Notes: generated by a model from the letters alone, not told the origin. 64,000 nt of DNA from Lucinisca nassula (GCA_963580285.1 OY757015.1:129515688-129579687), one strand, 5' to 3'. Shown: positions 1-9,084, counted from the first letter of the stretch. Made by a program: numbers and translations.

Positions 1-778
1 AAAAGAATATGGCATACATTACCTTCTTGACGCTCATGGTCCCCTTTGCAATGCATGGTCTTTTGCAATACTTAGTTGCCCATATTTTGTTCTGAATCTT
101 TCGTTTTGGCTCAAAAAAGTGAACCCATGTCTTGTCACCTGTGACGACATTAGCGAAAGACTGCATTGTAATTTGGAAACTTTTTAAGCAACTTCTTTTT
201 CTGCTCATCTGTCAACAGATGGGGAATCCATCTAGCACAGATCTTTCTCATTTCAAATCCCATTTCAGAATTGTATGAGCTGCTCCTAATGAGATGCCAA
301 GCATACTAGCTATTTGCCTAGTGGTGTATCGTGCATCGGTAGCAACTATTTCTTTCACTCTAGCAACCATCTTGGCAGATCGTGCTCTTTTCGGCCGACG
401 ATCATGTGGTGCATCTTCTGTTGAGCCTAACCCACAGCTGAATTTGTTACACCAACGAAAAACTGTCGGAAAAGACATTTCATTATGCCCATAAACAGAA
501 CATATTTCATCAAAAATGTCTTTGCACTGTATACCAAGAATACAACGATTCTTAATACAGGAACGTATTTCAACGGCGTACTCTGACCTTCTTCCAAGCA
601 TGTTTTGTATTAGTATACAAGAGTAGACAGTGTTTATCGAACGATATACATGGCTAAAGTGCACAAATTTTAACAGGTTTGGTATCAATGTATAGGTAAA
701 ATGTTTTTCTACGCTGTGATATTTATTTCCAGGTGATTTTCGCATTAGTGCATGAGAAAAAGTTCTACTTGCATTCAT
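1..778 (-). pseudogene. mariner/Tc1-type transposase fragment, N-terminal half, frameshifted
   Basis: A minus-strand frame (248-778) encodes the N-terminal DNA-binding part of a mariner (mos1/SETMAR-like) transposase. An N-terminal HTH region carries SFPTVFRWCNKF, then a basic linker (DRRPKRARSA), then a second HTH ending ISLGAAHTILK. Continuing leftwards after a one-base slip near 248, the same strand reads MRKICARWIPHLLTDEQKKK and then VVTGDKTWVHFFEPK, the start of the catalytic core with the first acidic residue (D of GDKTW). The frame is therefore broken and the C-terminal half lies outside the window. The first 60 or so codons do not look like transposase and are probably upstream noncoding sequence. 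A non-autonomous relic. Confidence 0.85.
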
Positions 779-779
779 A

Positions 780-1260
780 TTTGAACAGTCCTCGTATTAA
801 ACAAGTTAAGGAAAAGGGATAAAATGCGAGGCTTTGCTGAGCATTTTATCCCCTTCCTTCAACGAGTTTAATTAATTCAGTAATACAAGAGCATGAATGC
901 AAGAGTCTATTTATCATATGACATTTAAAATGCATTTAAATAAAAAATGTCAATACTCCACCATGAGTAAATGCAACATCTTTAAGGACATCGTACATGC
1001 AATGTTACGAAGCTTATCTAACTAATTTGCATATTTAATCCACAAGTGGATTATCTTTTTTATCACATGGTGTTATTACATATGATAAATGCCAATAATA
1101 ATCAATATTAACTAAAATCGTTTTATGATAAACAGAATCTCACACTTGTGGTCATTTCATACGAAATTTATGAAACCAGTCCAAGGCTCATTTGATAAAG
1201 TTCATATAAAGTGACCGCAAGTGTAAGATCATAAATACAATATGTGGATTGTGGATACTT
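780..1260. repeat. PAL-3 palindromic MITE, copy 1
   Basis: A long imperfect palindrome (about 804-870) has arms reading AAGGGATAAAATGC and its complement around a GAGGCTTTGCTGAGC tip. It is followed by flank containing TTTGCATATTTAATCCAC and a second inverted repeat at about 1125-1240. The same modules occur inverted at 54480-54822, which shows a dispersed family. The left arm is shorter here because it abuts the mariner relic. Confidence 0.75.
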
Positions 1261-1261
1261 G

Positions 1262-1740
1262 TTATAGCTGGTGCAATTTGACATAAGACTGACCTCTATG
1301 CAAAGAATAAATTAGTCAATGTTATCGCCTTATAGGTCTGTTTTCATAAACTAAATTTTCTGCAGCTCGTAAATGGCGACCCATTTACCGACCTCTGTAT
1401 TGATTAACAGTATTGGCCTCTTCAGAAAATGATGAAGATAAACATATGCATTCAGGTGTTCCCATTCCCCTTAAGGTAGCTTCATGCAGAAAGCCACATG
1501 TTAGCCCTTGTCCTTCTGAGCCATAACAACCCCAACTTTTGCCAACAGTTTAGATCAAGATCAGGCGGCCTATTTTCATCAAGCCCTAATCAGTGGCACT
1601 GAAAGTCAACATTCCCCATACTCATTCATTCTGACAGTGCTTCTCTACTGCACAATACCTGTTTTCATGGCTAGGAATGACAATTAATACTACTGAACCT
1701 TTCCACTGACCTTTAAGGGGAACAGATAATGCGGTCAAAA
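1262..1740. other. stretch without recognised feature
   Basis: AT-rich sequence. No exon, RNA gene or repeat was recognised. If the GH27 gene continues leftwards, this lies in one of its introns. The part from about 1440 may be the flank of the palindromic element at 1741-1845. Confidence 0.5.
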
Positions 1741-1845
1741 GCATTTTTTTTTAATAATTTCGTCCTCCTAATCAATGGAGGTCTACTGTTAAAGGAATGA
1801 ATTTGAAGCAAATTCATTCCTTTAACAGTAGATCCTTTTTTGCTG
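1741..1845. repeat. PAL-5 palindrome (AAAGGAATGAATTTG arms)
   Basis: Arms GTCTACTGTTAAAGGAATGA and its complement lie around a short AAGC spacer at 1786-1832. Related palindromes with arms CTCTTAAAGGAAAGAATTTG occur at 60716-60780 and, half-deleted, at 58085-58125. A degenerate relative lies at 42660-42715. Confidence 0.7.
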
Positions 1846-2090
1846 AGCTCAGTATATATCATATATGAAGAAAATAACCAGTTCCAAAAGATTTGGTTTG
1901 TAGTCTACTGGTCCAGTCAACATCATCATGGTCACAATGAGCCAGTTAAAATTTACCTAATCACACTTTTCCTGCGCATGACTGGACATACACATTATGC
2001 ACATTTATCTCCAGAAACAGAAAAATGATCTACTGGTGTCAGTGGAAGGGAGAAAATGATCATAAAAAATTGTTCATGCTCAATCCCAAT

Positions 2091-2346
2091 GAATGAATGT
2101 TGCTTCCACGCAGAGCTGAAGCCAACCTAACTAGAGTACAGGTAAGCCATTTAGAAGGTCTAAGTTTGCACAGGCAAGGCAGTGCAAGTCGGACCGCTCC
2201 TAAAACCCTAGCAGTTTCTTTGGGCGGTAGGCTCGAGATGTCATTTCATCTCAATGTCAGGTTAAAGTCCCACAAAATCTGTAAGTTCCATCTCCATATG
2301 ACCTTAATTGTTGATGGGACATAAAACTCAAACACACACACACACA
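2091..2346 (+). mobile_element. SINE-B copy abutting the GH27 exon 3 splice donor
   Basis: Diverged SINE-B. It has the CTTCCACGCAGAGCTGAA module, the TGAGATGTCATTTCATCTCA hairpin, a GATGGGACATAAAACTCAAA tail and a (CA)n run at 2330-2346. It is antisense to the GH27 gene. Its CA tail ends about 4 bp from the exon 3 donor GT (2350-2349), so the start of that intron is SINE sequence. Confidence 0.8.
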
Positions 2347-2350
2347 TTAC

Positions 2351-2525
2351 CATCATCCATATCTTTTATATCTGTATAGCAACCATCCAATTTCAACATG
2401 TCTACTCCCCAGGAAGCAAATGTGTTTGCATCTAGCTCCAGAAAGAACTTGCTACCGGGGTAGCCTCCACAGGTGTGGGTGCCGAAATCTTCGTAGATAC
2501 CAAGCTTCAGGCCTTTAGAATGCAC
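2351..2525 (-). CDS. GLA/NAGA: GH27 alpha-galactosidase / alpha-N-acetylgalactosaminidase, coding exon 3
   Basis: This 175-nt exon encodes the middle of the GH27 (beta/alpha)8 barrel. It begins [15 protein letters not shown], which matches the family, and contains the nucleophile motif MLKLDGC, whose Asp attacks the anomeric carbon in this retaining hydrolase. The acceptor reads TTTCACAG at 2526-2533 and the donor is GTAATG at 2350-2345. Joined to exon 2 it gives LADY|VHSKG with no missing codon (phase 0). It ends with one base of a split codon after KDMDD. The product should be a lysosomal enzyme that removes terminal alpha-galactosyl or alpha-GalNAc residues. The specificity loop lies in a later exon not seen here, so galactosidase and GalNAc-ase cannot be separated. 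Confidence 0.93.
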
Positions 2526-4430
2526 CTGTGAAACACAGTTTAATTTAAATTAATGAAGTTTGCAAACTATAATTCAGTACATCTCACATATAACAATTGT
2601 AGACACCACAATGATAATGAAAAATCAAGTGACAAAATGGAAAGTGCGATATACATAAACATGTACAACAACTACCAACATTTCTTGTCTTTCTGAATAA
2701 AATAATTCAGGCACACCTATGTCTGACTTAACCAATCAGATTACTTGATGTCATGTATTGCAACAAATTCATGAAATGAATGTCAAACAGTGTAGATACA
2801 GATCAGATGGCTTCTCCGGAAGCCATCTGATCAGTATCTACACAGTTTGTCATTCTCCAGAAGCCATCTGATCAGTATCTACACAGTTTGTCATTCTCCA
2901 GAAGCCATTTGATCAGTATCTATACAGTTTGTCATTCTCCAGAAGCCATCTGATCAGTATCTACACAGTTTGAAATTCTTCAGAAGCCATTTGATCAGTA
3001 TCTACACAGTTTGTCATTCTCCAGAAGCAATCTGATCAGTATCTTCACTGTTTGACATTCTCCAGAAGCCATCTGATCAGTATCTACACAGTTTGTCATT
3101 CTCCAGAAGCCATCTGATCAGTATCTACACAGTTTGTCATTCTCCAGAAGCCATCTGATCAGTATCTTCACTGTTTGACATTCTTCAGAAGCCATCTGAT
3201 CAGTATCTACACAGTTTGTCATTCTCCAGAAGCCATCTGATCAGTATCTACACAGTTTGTCATTCTCCAGAAGCCATCTGATCAGTATCTACACAGTTTG
3301 TCATTCTCCAGAAGCAATCTGATCAGTATCTTCACTGTTTGACATTCTTCAGAAGCCATCTGATCAGTACCTACTCAGTTTGAAATTCTCCAGAAGCAAT
3401 CTGATCAGTATCTACACAGTTTGTCATTCTCCAGAAGCCATCGGATCAGTATCTACACAGTTTGAAATTCTCCAGAAGCCATCGGATCAGTATCTTCACT
3501 GTTTGACATTCTCCAGAAGCCATCGGATCAGTATCTACACAGTTTGAAATTCTCCAGAAGCCATCGGATCAGTATCTTCACTGTTTGTCATTCTCCAGAA
3601 GCCATCGGATCAGTATCTACACAGTTTGTCATTCTCCAGAAGCCATCTGATCAGTATCTACACAGTTTGTCATTCTCCAGAAGCCATTGGATCAGTATCT
3701 TCACAGTTTGAAATTCTCCAGAAGCCATTTGATCAGTATCTTCACTGTTTGTCATTCTCCAGAAGCCATCGGATCAGTATCTACACAGTTTGAAATTCTC
3801 CAGAAGCCATCTGATCAGTATACACAGTTTGGCATTCTCCAGAAGCCATCAGATTAGTATCTACCCAATGAGAAATTCTCCAGAAGCCATCTGATCAGTA
3901 TTCTACACAGTTTGAAATTCTGCAGAAGCCATCTGATCAGTATATACACAGTTTGGCATTCTCCAGAAGCCATCGGATCAGTATCTTTACCCTTTGACTT
4001 TCTTCAGCAGTCATCTGATCAGTATCTACACTGTTTGGCATTCTTCAGAAGCCATCAGATCAGTATCTACACTGTTTGACATTTTTCAGAAGCCATCTGA
4101 TCTGTATCTACAAGGTTTGCAAATGGTTGTGCATATTCTGGTCCAGCAGCCCCAGGATTAATACAATACAATATAATGCCTGACTTAATAAAATTAATGA
4201 AATACAATACCATATTTAGTCTAATCTCTGTCTGCACTGTTTATTAAGGCCTATCTGTCCCAATATTTATGATCATTAAGGTAAAACCTAATGAGACGAC
4301 TAATTATTTGTCTTATCTGGATCTACACTGTTTGCATAGGTATCTGTGCCAGTCCAAGGGGTTGAAACACTTAATGAGAGTAAAACTTGCATGATACCCA
4401 TAACCCATCATGTTCTCAATGGAGTCTTAC
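2526..4430 (-). other. GH27 intron 2
   Basis: GT-AG intron of about 1.9 kb between exons 2 and 3. Most of it is the MITE-derived minisatellite at 2787-4120. The remainder (2526-2786 and 4121-4430) contains PAL-1-type flank, including AACCAATCAGATTACTTGAT at about 2730 and a PAL-1 half at about 4317-4340. No further exon is needed between exons 2 and 3. Confidence 0.85.
2787..4120. repeat. 41-bp minisatellite seeded by a PAL-1 MITE
   Basis: The left end is a full PAL-1 palindrome: ACAGTGTAGATACAGATCAG, then the complementary arm. About 32 tandem copies of a 41-bp unit follow, each made of the right arm (AGAAGCCATCTGATCAGTAT, then CTACACAGTTTG) plus the spacer TCATTCTCC. Variants (CTTCACTGTTTGACATTC, ATCGGATCAG) recur in alternating order, which suggests block duplication. 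Copies decay toward the right end. Confidence 0.92.
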
Positions 4431-4605
4431 ATAATCTGCGAGGTATTTAATCCCATGAGGAAATCTGTCTGGATCTGGAATGAGAGAGCCATTTGCAGCC
4501 CTTTCTTTAGCCATCCAACAGTCATCAATGTTTACATACTGATAGCCAAGGTCCTTGTAGCCCTCTGACACCAATAAGTCAGCCATACGCATGTACAGTT
4601 TCTCA
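4431..4605 (-). CDS. GLA/NAGA: GH27 alpha-galactosidase / alpha-N-acetylgalactosaminidase, coding exon 2
   Basis: A 175-nt exon with acceptor TTTTTTTCAG (AG at 4607-4606) and donor GTAAGA (4430-4425). It encodes [20 protein letters not shown], then YVNIDDCW, where the DD pair binds the sugar in GH27 enzymes, and ends [12 protein letters not shown]. The first base completes the Ser codon split with exon 1 (DCI-S-EKLY). From memory, human GLA exon 2 is also 175 nt with the same phases, so intron positions look conserved. A potential N-glycosylation site is NGS. No stop or frameshift is seen, so the gene looks functional over this part. Confidence 0.95.
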
Positions 4606-5263
4606 CTGAAAAAAAAGTACAAGTAAAAATTTCATAAATGACAACCTTCTTAAGGTGACTCATACGAATCAGAATATGCCTGTAATTAAAGCAGGGTCAT
4701 GGGGCCAAAAACTAATAAAGCTGTTGGCTATCAGTAATTTTGTTCAAAAGATAAACAAACTTTCTAGAATCAGAATTGTTACTGGTGACACGTCAAATGA
4801 CATTCATACACCAGGACCTGTGATGGGAAGTTAGTCCCTAGCTCCCACTTAAAGAAGAAAACTTAGCTACACAATCCTCAGCACCTTCAGCAGCTGAAAT
4901 AATCAAATTGGGAAGGGCATTCCAATCTCTAATGGTTCGGGGGAAGAATGATTCTTTATAAATATTAGTTCTTGCAGTAAGGGTCTGAAACGCCAATGGA
5001 TGATGATTTCTACAGTGCCTAGCTGGGTGAACAAGGTAATCTGTTGGGATCCTGGCATCACCCTTTAGACCTTTGTATAAAAGTATGAGCCTACTGTCTT
5101 TTCTCCATTTCTTGAGAGACTCCCGTCTTAATTTTCCTAGTATTCCAGTCATACTCCCAGCTTCAAAGCAGTAACTGCTTGTTTCAAAAATATTTCTATT
5201 CTGAACTTTTTCAATTCTTCATCAAGGACCACTCCGCTGGGGTCCCGAATACAACTACCATAT

Positions 5264-5499
5264 GGGCCCCGTCAAGCGATTTTGGTACTTATCGCCTATG
5301 CGAGCAGCGAAGGTTCAGGCGAGCCTGCACATCCGTGCAGTCTCGCCAGAACCTTCATTGCTCGCTCATGCAAGCAGTGAATCAAGAGGAACCTTCAGAC
5401 AGAAAGCCATATCCCTGGCTCCTCTGAATGGCTGGACATGCGCAGTTAAAATTTGTCATGACGGAATGCTCGAAGATACAAATTCGCTTGGCGGGGCTC
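5264..5499. mobile_element. 236-bp MITE with ATAT target duplication, inside the LINE
   Basis: Terminal inverted repeats GGGCCCCGTCAAGCGATTTT on the left and the complement of AAATTCGCTTGGCGGGGCTC on the right, flanked by ATAT at 5260-5263 and 5500-5503. The sister LINE copy at about 31608 reads CCGTATTCCAAG across this point, which is an empty site. Confidence 0.8.
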
Positions 5500-5586
5500 A
5501 TATTCCAAGATTGGGAGAACAAGACCTTTATGAGCTGCCACTGTTACATCCTGGGGACACTGATCAAGGTTGCCACAGGAAACCAA

Positions 5587-5978
5587 TAAGGCTGACACGA
5601 TTAATCGTATAATCGATTAATCGATCGATAAATTCCACAAAAATGATTATCATTTCTGATTTGCTTTTAATCGATTACTTGATAGGTACACTTTACTACC
5701 CAAAGTTATGCCTAAAATAGCTGGATGAGTGGCAAACAGTGCAGACCCTGATGAGACGCCGCATTCTGCGGCGTCTCATCTGGGTCTTCACTGTTTGCTC
5801 AGGCCTGTCTGTTCAAATATGCATATGGTAAAATGCAACATATGGTAAGGGTCATGCACAGACAGAAAGCCAGACAGGTAAAATTATGACAAAAACCTTG
5901 GCGATTACTAATCAATTATTGATCGCAATGACAGGACTGATAATCGATCATCTTTTCAGCTTCGATTAGCCAGCCCTA
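5587..5978. mobile_element. TA-MITE copy 1, carrying a PAL-1 core
   Basis: A 392-bp element with ends TAAGGCTGACACGATTAATC and the complement of GATTAGCCAGCCCTA, bounded by TA on both sides, as in Tc1/mariner-type MITEs. Several ATCGATTA blocks lie near both ends. At 5731-5798 sits a PAL-1 palindrome with tip GACGCCGCATTCTGCGGCGTC. An inverted copy of the same length is at 40291-40682. Confidence 0.88.
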
Positions 5979-7129
5979 GGTTTCGCATTCTATTTGCCTT
6001 AGTACATATGTTGCTTATATGTGTATTCCATCTCAAATTGTGTGTGAGTGTCACACTAAGGTATTTAATGGAATCCACATTCTCGAGGACCGTTCCCTGT
6101 AAGGTGTAAGAAGCCTCAATTTTATTTGTTCTCTTCCTAGTCATCTGCATAATATTGCATTTAATGGGCTGAAATCTCATGCCCCCAATTTCGTGTCCAA
6201 CATCATAATCTATCTATATCCTTCTGAAGTTTCAGTGAGTCCTCTGCATCTCTAATTTTCTGGCAGCAAACACATGTACAGTCGTCTGAGAAAAGTCTTA
6301 TTTCTGAGTCAATGTCAGTGGAAATATCATTGCTGTACAGAGAGAATAACAGTGGATCAAGAACAGTCCCTTGTGGGACTCCAGACAAAACTGGTGCCCA
6401 CTCTGAAGATTCACCATTAACAACAACGCGCTGTTTTCTGTAGCAAAGAAAGGAATCTATTCATTTGAGTGTATTTCCCTAAATTCCATAACCAAATACA
6501 TGTAACTTAAATTTAAGTAGTTTATGTGGTAGGGTGTCAAAAGGTTTCTCGAAGTCAAGAATAAATATGTCCACCTGTCCCTCTTTGTCCAAGATTTTTC
6601 CCCTGTCATTATTAACTGTGCTCAACTGAGTTTTACAACTACCGTATGCCTTTTCCTAAAAGCAAGCTGTCTGTCTGACAAAAGTTTATGTTCATCCAAG
6701 TGGGCCATGATGTTTGAGCAGACTATATGTTCAAGCAATTTACACAGAACACAGGGTGATAATTACAAGCAAGAGCCCTATCTCCTTTTTTGAAGAGTGG
6801 GCAAATGTTCGCTAGGAGCCATTCTTTGGGGATTTCACCCATATCAAGAGACTGTTGAAAAAGGTGGGCAAAAACTGGACCTAACCCTTTTGCTAGTTCC
6901 TTCAGGACTCTAGGATGTAGCTCATCAGGTCCTAAAGCTTTAGTGGAGTTTAAGCCTTTATATTAAGTTGTTTGATCACTCCTGCCGATGGTACAACAAT
7001 ATTTTCAATGAATGGGGCCAATCTTCTATTCAATGGAACCTTCAAGAACTCAGTTTTATTAAATGCATCATTGAATTGACCAAGTGGTTCCTCTGCCCTT
7101 TCGGAGTCTGATTCAGCAATCCCATTCTC

Positions 7130-8600
7130 TCATCATCATCATCATCATCAACGGATTTTTGATTAACGTGCAGGTACAGGGGCAACGTCCACATAAGTGG
7201 GCCCCCTTCCAGGTAGCTGGCTTGCTGCACGCATGGCAGATCTTACACCAGATCTCCAGGCTTGTCTATCATGAGGATCGATAGCAGAGAGCTTCCATTC
7301 TCTGCAATCTCTTTCTGTTAGCTGCTTCCAGGTCATCTTGGGCCTTCCTGGCCCCCGCTTTCCACTTACCTGTATGTCACAGGCAGTCTTGATTGCACCG
7401 TTGGAGCGTTCCACATGTCCATACCAGCGAAGTCTTCTCTCTTTCAGGATGAGGTCCAGGTCCTCAATGCCAAGACGCTCCAGTAACTCACTGGACCTGA
7501 TGGTGACAGTGTCCTGTGGCTTGACATTGCAGATCTGTCTGATCATTGCCCTGTCATTTCGCTGTAGACGTTGGAGGTTTGGCTTTGTCAATGGCCATGT
7601 CTCACTGGCATGGAGCATTGCGCTCCGCACACAAGAGCTATACACACGGCCACGTGTCTTGAACGAGAGGTGGCGGGAAGAGAGAACTGGTAGCAACTCC
7701 TTGAATTTCTTCCAGGCTGTTTTCACACGTGATGTAGTTGAAAGGTCGCAACCACCCCCTGCAGAGAGCATATCACCTAGGTAGCAGAAGGAAGCTACAA
7801 CCTCCAGCTTGTCTGATCTGACTTGAACTTCCCTCTGTGGTCTGCCATCTAAGGGGCGTGCAGTTCCTTGGCACCGTGTACACCTGTACTCAGGGTCCTC
7901 TATCAAGCGTTTGAGCCCACTGCATTTCTTGTGCACCCAGAACTTGCAGCCATTACAAAAGATACTGTTGCTGCCAACTCCAGTGCGACATACAGCGCAT
8001 GGGAACTGGCCTGTACTCTGCAAGAGGTCCAGACCTGTACCACAGATCATGATCTTTGTCTTTCCTGCATTCACTCTCAGCCCTTTCGCCTCCATTGCCT
8101 CTTTCCAAGTTAAGAGCCTCCTGACACATTCCTCAAGGGATTCAGCTATGATGACAAGGTCATCAGCATACAGGTCCTCCCAGGGGACTCCAGAGCGGAA
8201 CTCGCATGACAAGGCTTCAAGCACAATGATGAAAAGCAGTGGGCTGAGAACAGAGCCTTGATGAACACCCACCTTCACCTCGAATTCTTCACTGTAACCA
8301 TCACCAACGCGGACACGGCTCCGAGCATTTGCGTACATCCCTTGGACCAGTTTCACAATCCACTCGTCCACTCCAAGTTTTCTTAGTGCCCACCAGATGA
8401 CTTTCCGAGGCACTCGATCAAATGCCTTCTCCAGGTCTACAAAAGCCATGTAGAGTCGCTTGTTGGCCGCCAAATACTTCTCTTGCAGCTGTCGGACAAC
8501 AAAAATTGCATCTGTTGTGCCTCTTCCTGGGACGAAGCATACAGGTCCTCCCAGTACAGTACGCTCTGGAGTCCCCTGGGAGGACCTGTATGCTTCGTCC
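7130..8600 (-). mobile_element. 5'-truncated non-LTR retrotransposon nested in the CR1-like LINE
   Basis: A second LINE inserted in the same orientation. Its 3' end is a (GAT)n tail (7130-7155) and its body is the open frame at 7163-8473, which extends in frame to FVPGRGTTDAIF at about 8540. On either side the host LINE reads SQKKDRQGIPPLNKR (8600-8765) and ENGIAESDSERAEE (just left of 7130), which join directly, so little host sequence was lost. The 5' boundary (8532-8602) is a hairpin of rearranged RT sequence. Confidence 0.85.
7163..8473 (-). CDS. reverse transcriptase with internal PHD-type zinc finger (LINE ORF2 C-terminal part)
   Basis: A 436-residue open frame without stops. RT motifs: FVDLEKAFDRVPR (residues 11-23), GVHQGSVLSPLLF (69-81) and the catalytic LYADD (101-105, polymerase Asp pair). 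Residues 159-201 form a C4HC3 finger with spacing C-x2-C-x10-C-x2-C-x4-H-x2-C-x13-C-x2-C, as in PHD fingers. Then comes FCYLGDMLSAGG and a C-terminal RRLRWYGHVER / GKRGPGRPKMTW region typical of RTE/jockey-like bivalve LINEs. The fingers, palm and upstream endonuclease are missing because of 5' truncation, so it cannot be autonomous. The intact frame suggests a fairly young insertion. The clade is uncertain. Confidence 0.9.
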   Translation of the reverse strand: MAANKRLYMAFVDLEKAFDRVPRKVIWWALRKLGVDEWIVKLVQGMYANARSRVRVGDGYSEEFEVKVGVHQGSVLSPLLFIIVLEALSCEFRSGVPWEDLYADDLVIIAESLEECVRRLLTWKEAMEAKGLRVNAGKTKIMICGTGLDLLQSTGQFPCAVCRTGVGSNSIFCNGCKFWVHKKCSGLKRLIEDPEYRCTRCQGTARPLDGRPQREVQVRSDKLEVVASFCYLGDMLSAGGGCDLSTTSRVKTAWKKFKELLPVLSSRHLSFKTRGRVYSSCVRSAMLHASETWPLTKPNLQRLQRNDRAMIRQICNVKPQDTVTIRSSELLERLGIEDLDLILKERRLRWYGHVERSNGAIKTACDIQVSGKRGPGRPKMTWKQLTERDCREWKLSAIDPHDRQAWRSGVRSAMRAASQLPGRGPTYVDVAPVPAR

Positions 8601-8602
8601 TC
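8532..8602. repeat. hairpin at the 5' junction of the nested LINE
   Basis: Arms GACGAAGCATACAGGTCCTC and the complement GAGGACCTGTATGCTTCGTC. The inner part repeats, inverted, the stretch of the same LINE at 8166-8196 that encodes SGVPWEDLYA. This looks like 5' inversion or template switching during target-primed reverse transcription. Confidence 0.75.
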
Positions 8603-8765
8603 TTTTATTAAGGGGTGGGATACCTTGCCTGTCTTTCTTCTGGCTACTGATATCTTGGATTTGCCTTTACATCACCTACCAAGTTATTCACATACAAATC
8701 ATGCTGATTTTTTATATCAGTCTTCCTAAAAAATATGTGAGCTAGTAGTATTTTAAATATATGAG
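8600..8765 (-). pseudogene. CR1-like LINE, upstream segment split by the nested LINE
   Basis: Minus-strand reading gives YVNNLVGDVKANPR, then, after a frameshift, SQKKDRQGIPPLNKR, the usual linker just before the RT domain in CR1/jockey-type ORF2. It connects to the fragment left of 7130. The endonuclease domain was not found. Confidence 0.75.
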
Positions 8766-8796
8766 TACTGTAGCTGCATGTGAAAAGGGAAGCAAG

Positions 8797-8912
8797 TAAT
8801 TTTATTTAGGGTTACCGAATCTTAGGTGTCCTAATTTTATTTAGGGTTACCGAATCGTAGGTGTCCTAATTTTATTTAGGGTTACCGAATCTTAGGTGTT
8901 CTAATTTTATTT
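8797..8912. repeat. 35-bp direct repeat, three copies plus partial
   Basis: Exact 35-bp period starting at 8797, 8832, 8867 and 8902, with unit TAATTTTATTTAGGGTTACC plus GAATCTTAGGTGTCC. A further diverged copy (TTAGGGTTACCGAATCTCAG) appears at 9299, after an insertion, so the array was split. Confidence 0.9.
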
Positions 8913-8915
8913 AAG

Positions 8916-9083
8916 AAATAATCTCCACGTACCGTGTGTTATCGTGATTAACACACGGTGTTGGAGGGCAGATTGCGAAATATTAATTCACGACGGCGAA
9001 GCCGGAGTGAATTAATATTCGCATCTGCCCGACAACACCGTGTGTTAATCACGATAACACAGCGGGTGCGTGGAAATTATTTC
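8916..9083. repeat. 168-bp palindrome with GGCGAAGCC tip
   Basis: Near-complete inverted repeat. Arms contain CCGTGTGTTATCGTGATTAA / TTAATCACGATAACAC, GGGCAGATTGCG and AATATTAATTCAC around CGGCGAAGCCGG. The arms include inserted or missing bases. It sits inside GH27 intron 1. Confidence 0.88.
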
Positions 9084-9084
9084 G

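Larger units (their letters stand above)
4800..7130 (-). pseudogene. CR1/jockey-like LINE, 3' portion, broken
   Basis: Minus-strand reverse-transcriptase remains in several frames. In coding order they are: DELHPRVLKELA and LFQQSLDMGEIPKEWLLANI (about 6990-6780), IFILDFEKPFDTLPHKLLK (about 6580), GVPQGTVLDPLLF and the catalytic region degenerated to LFSDD (6203-6388), NVDSIKYLSVTL (5956-6180), and the C-terminal RNHHPLAFQTLTAR and SFFPRTIRDWNALPN (4838-5152). The 3' end lies near 4800. Frameshifts, the degenerate catalytic box and two MITE insertions make it dead. A sister copy lies at 31034-32640. Confidence 0.88.

Noticed and set aside
1262..2300. GH27 exon 4
   Set aside because: I looked on the minus strand for the expected continuation after KDMDDG (a TGRPIVYSCSWP-like segment) and did not find it; it is probably left of the window.
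2787..4120. Regular 33-bp repeats with 9-bp gaps resembling a CRISPR array
   Set aside because: The spacers are the same sequence in nearly every unit, the DNA is animal and lies in an intron, and the units derive from a MITE arm.
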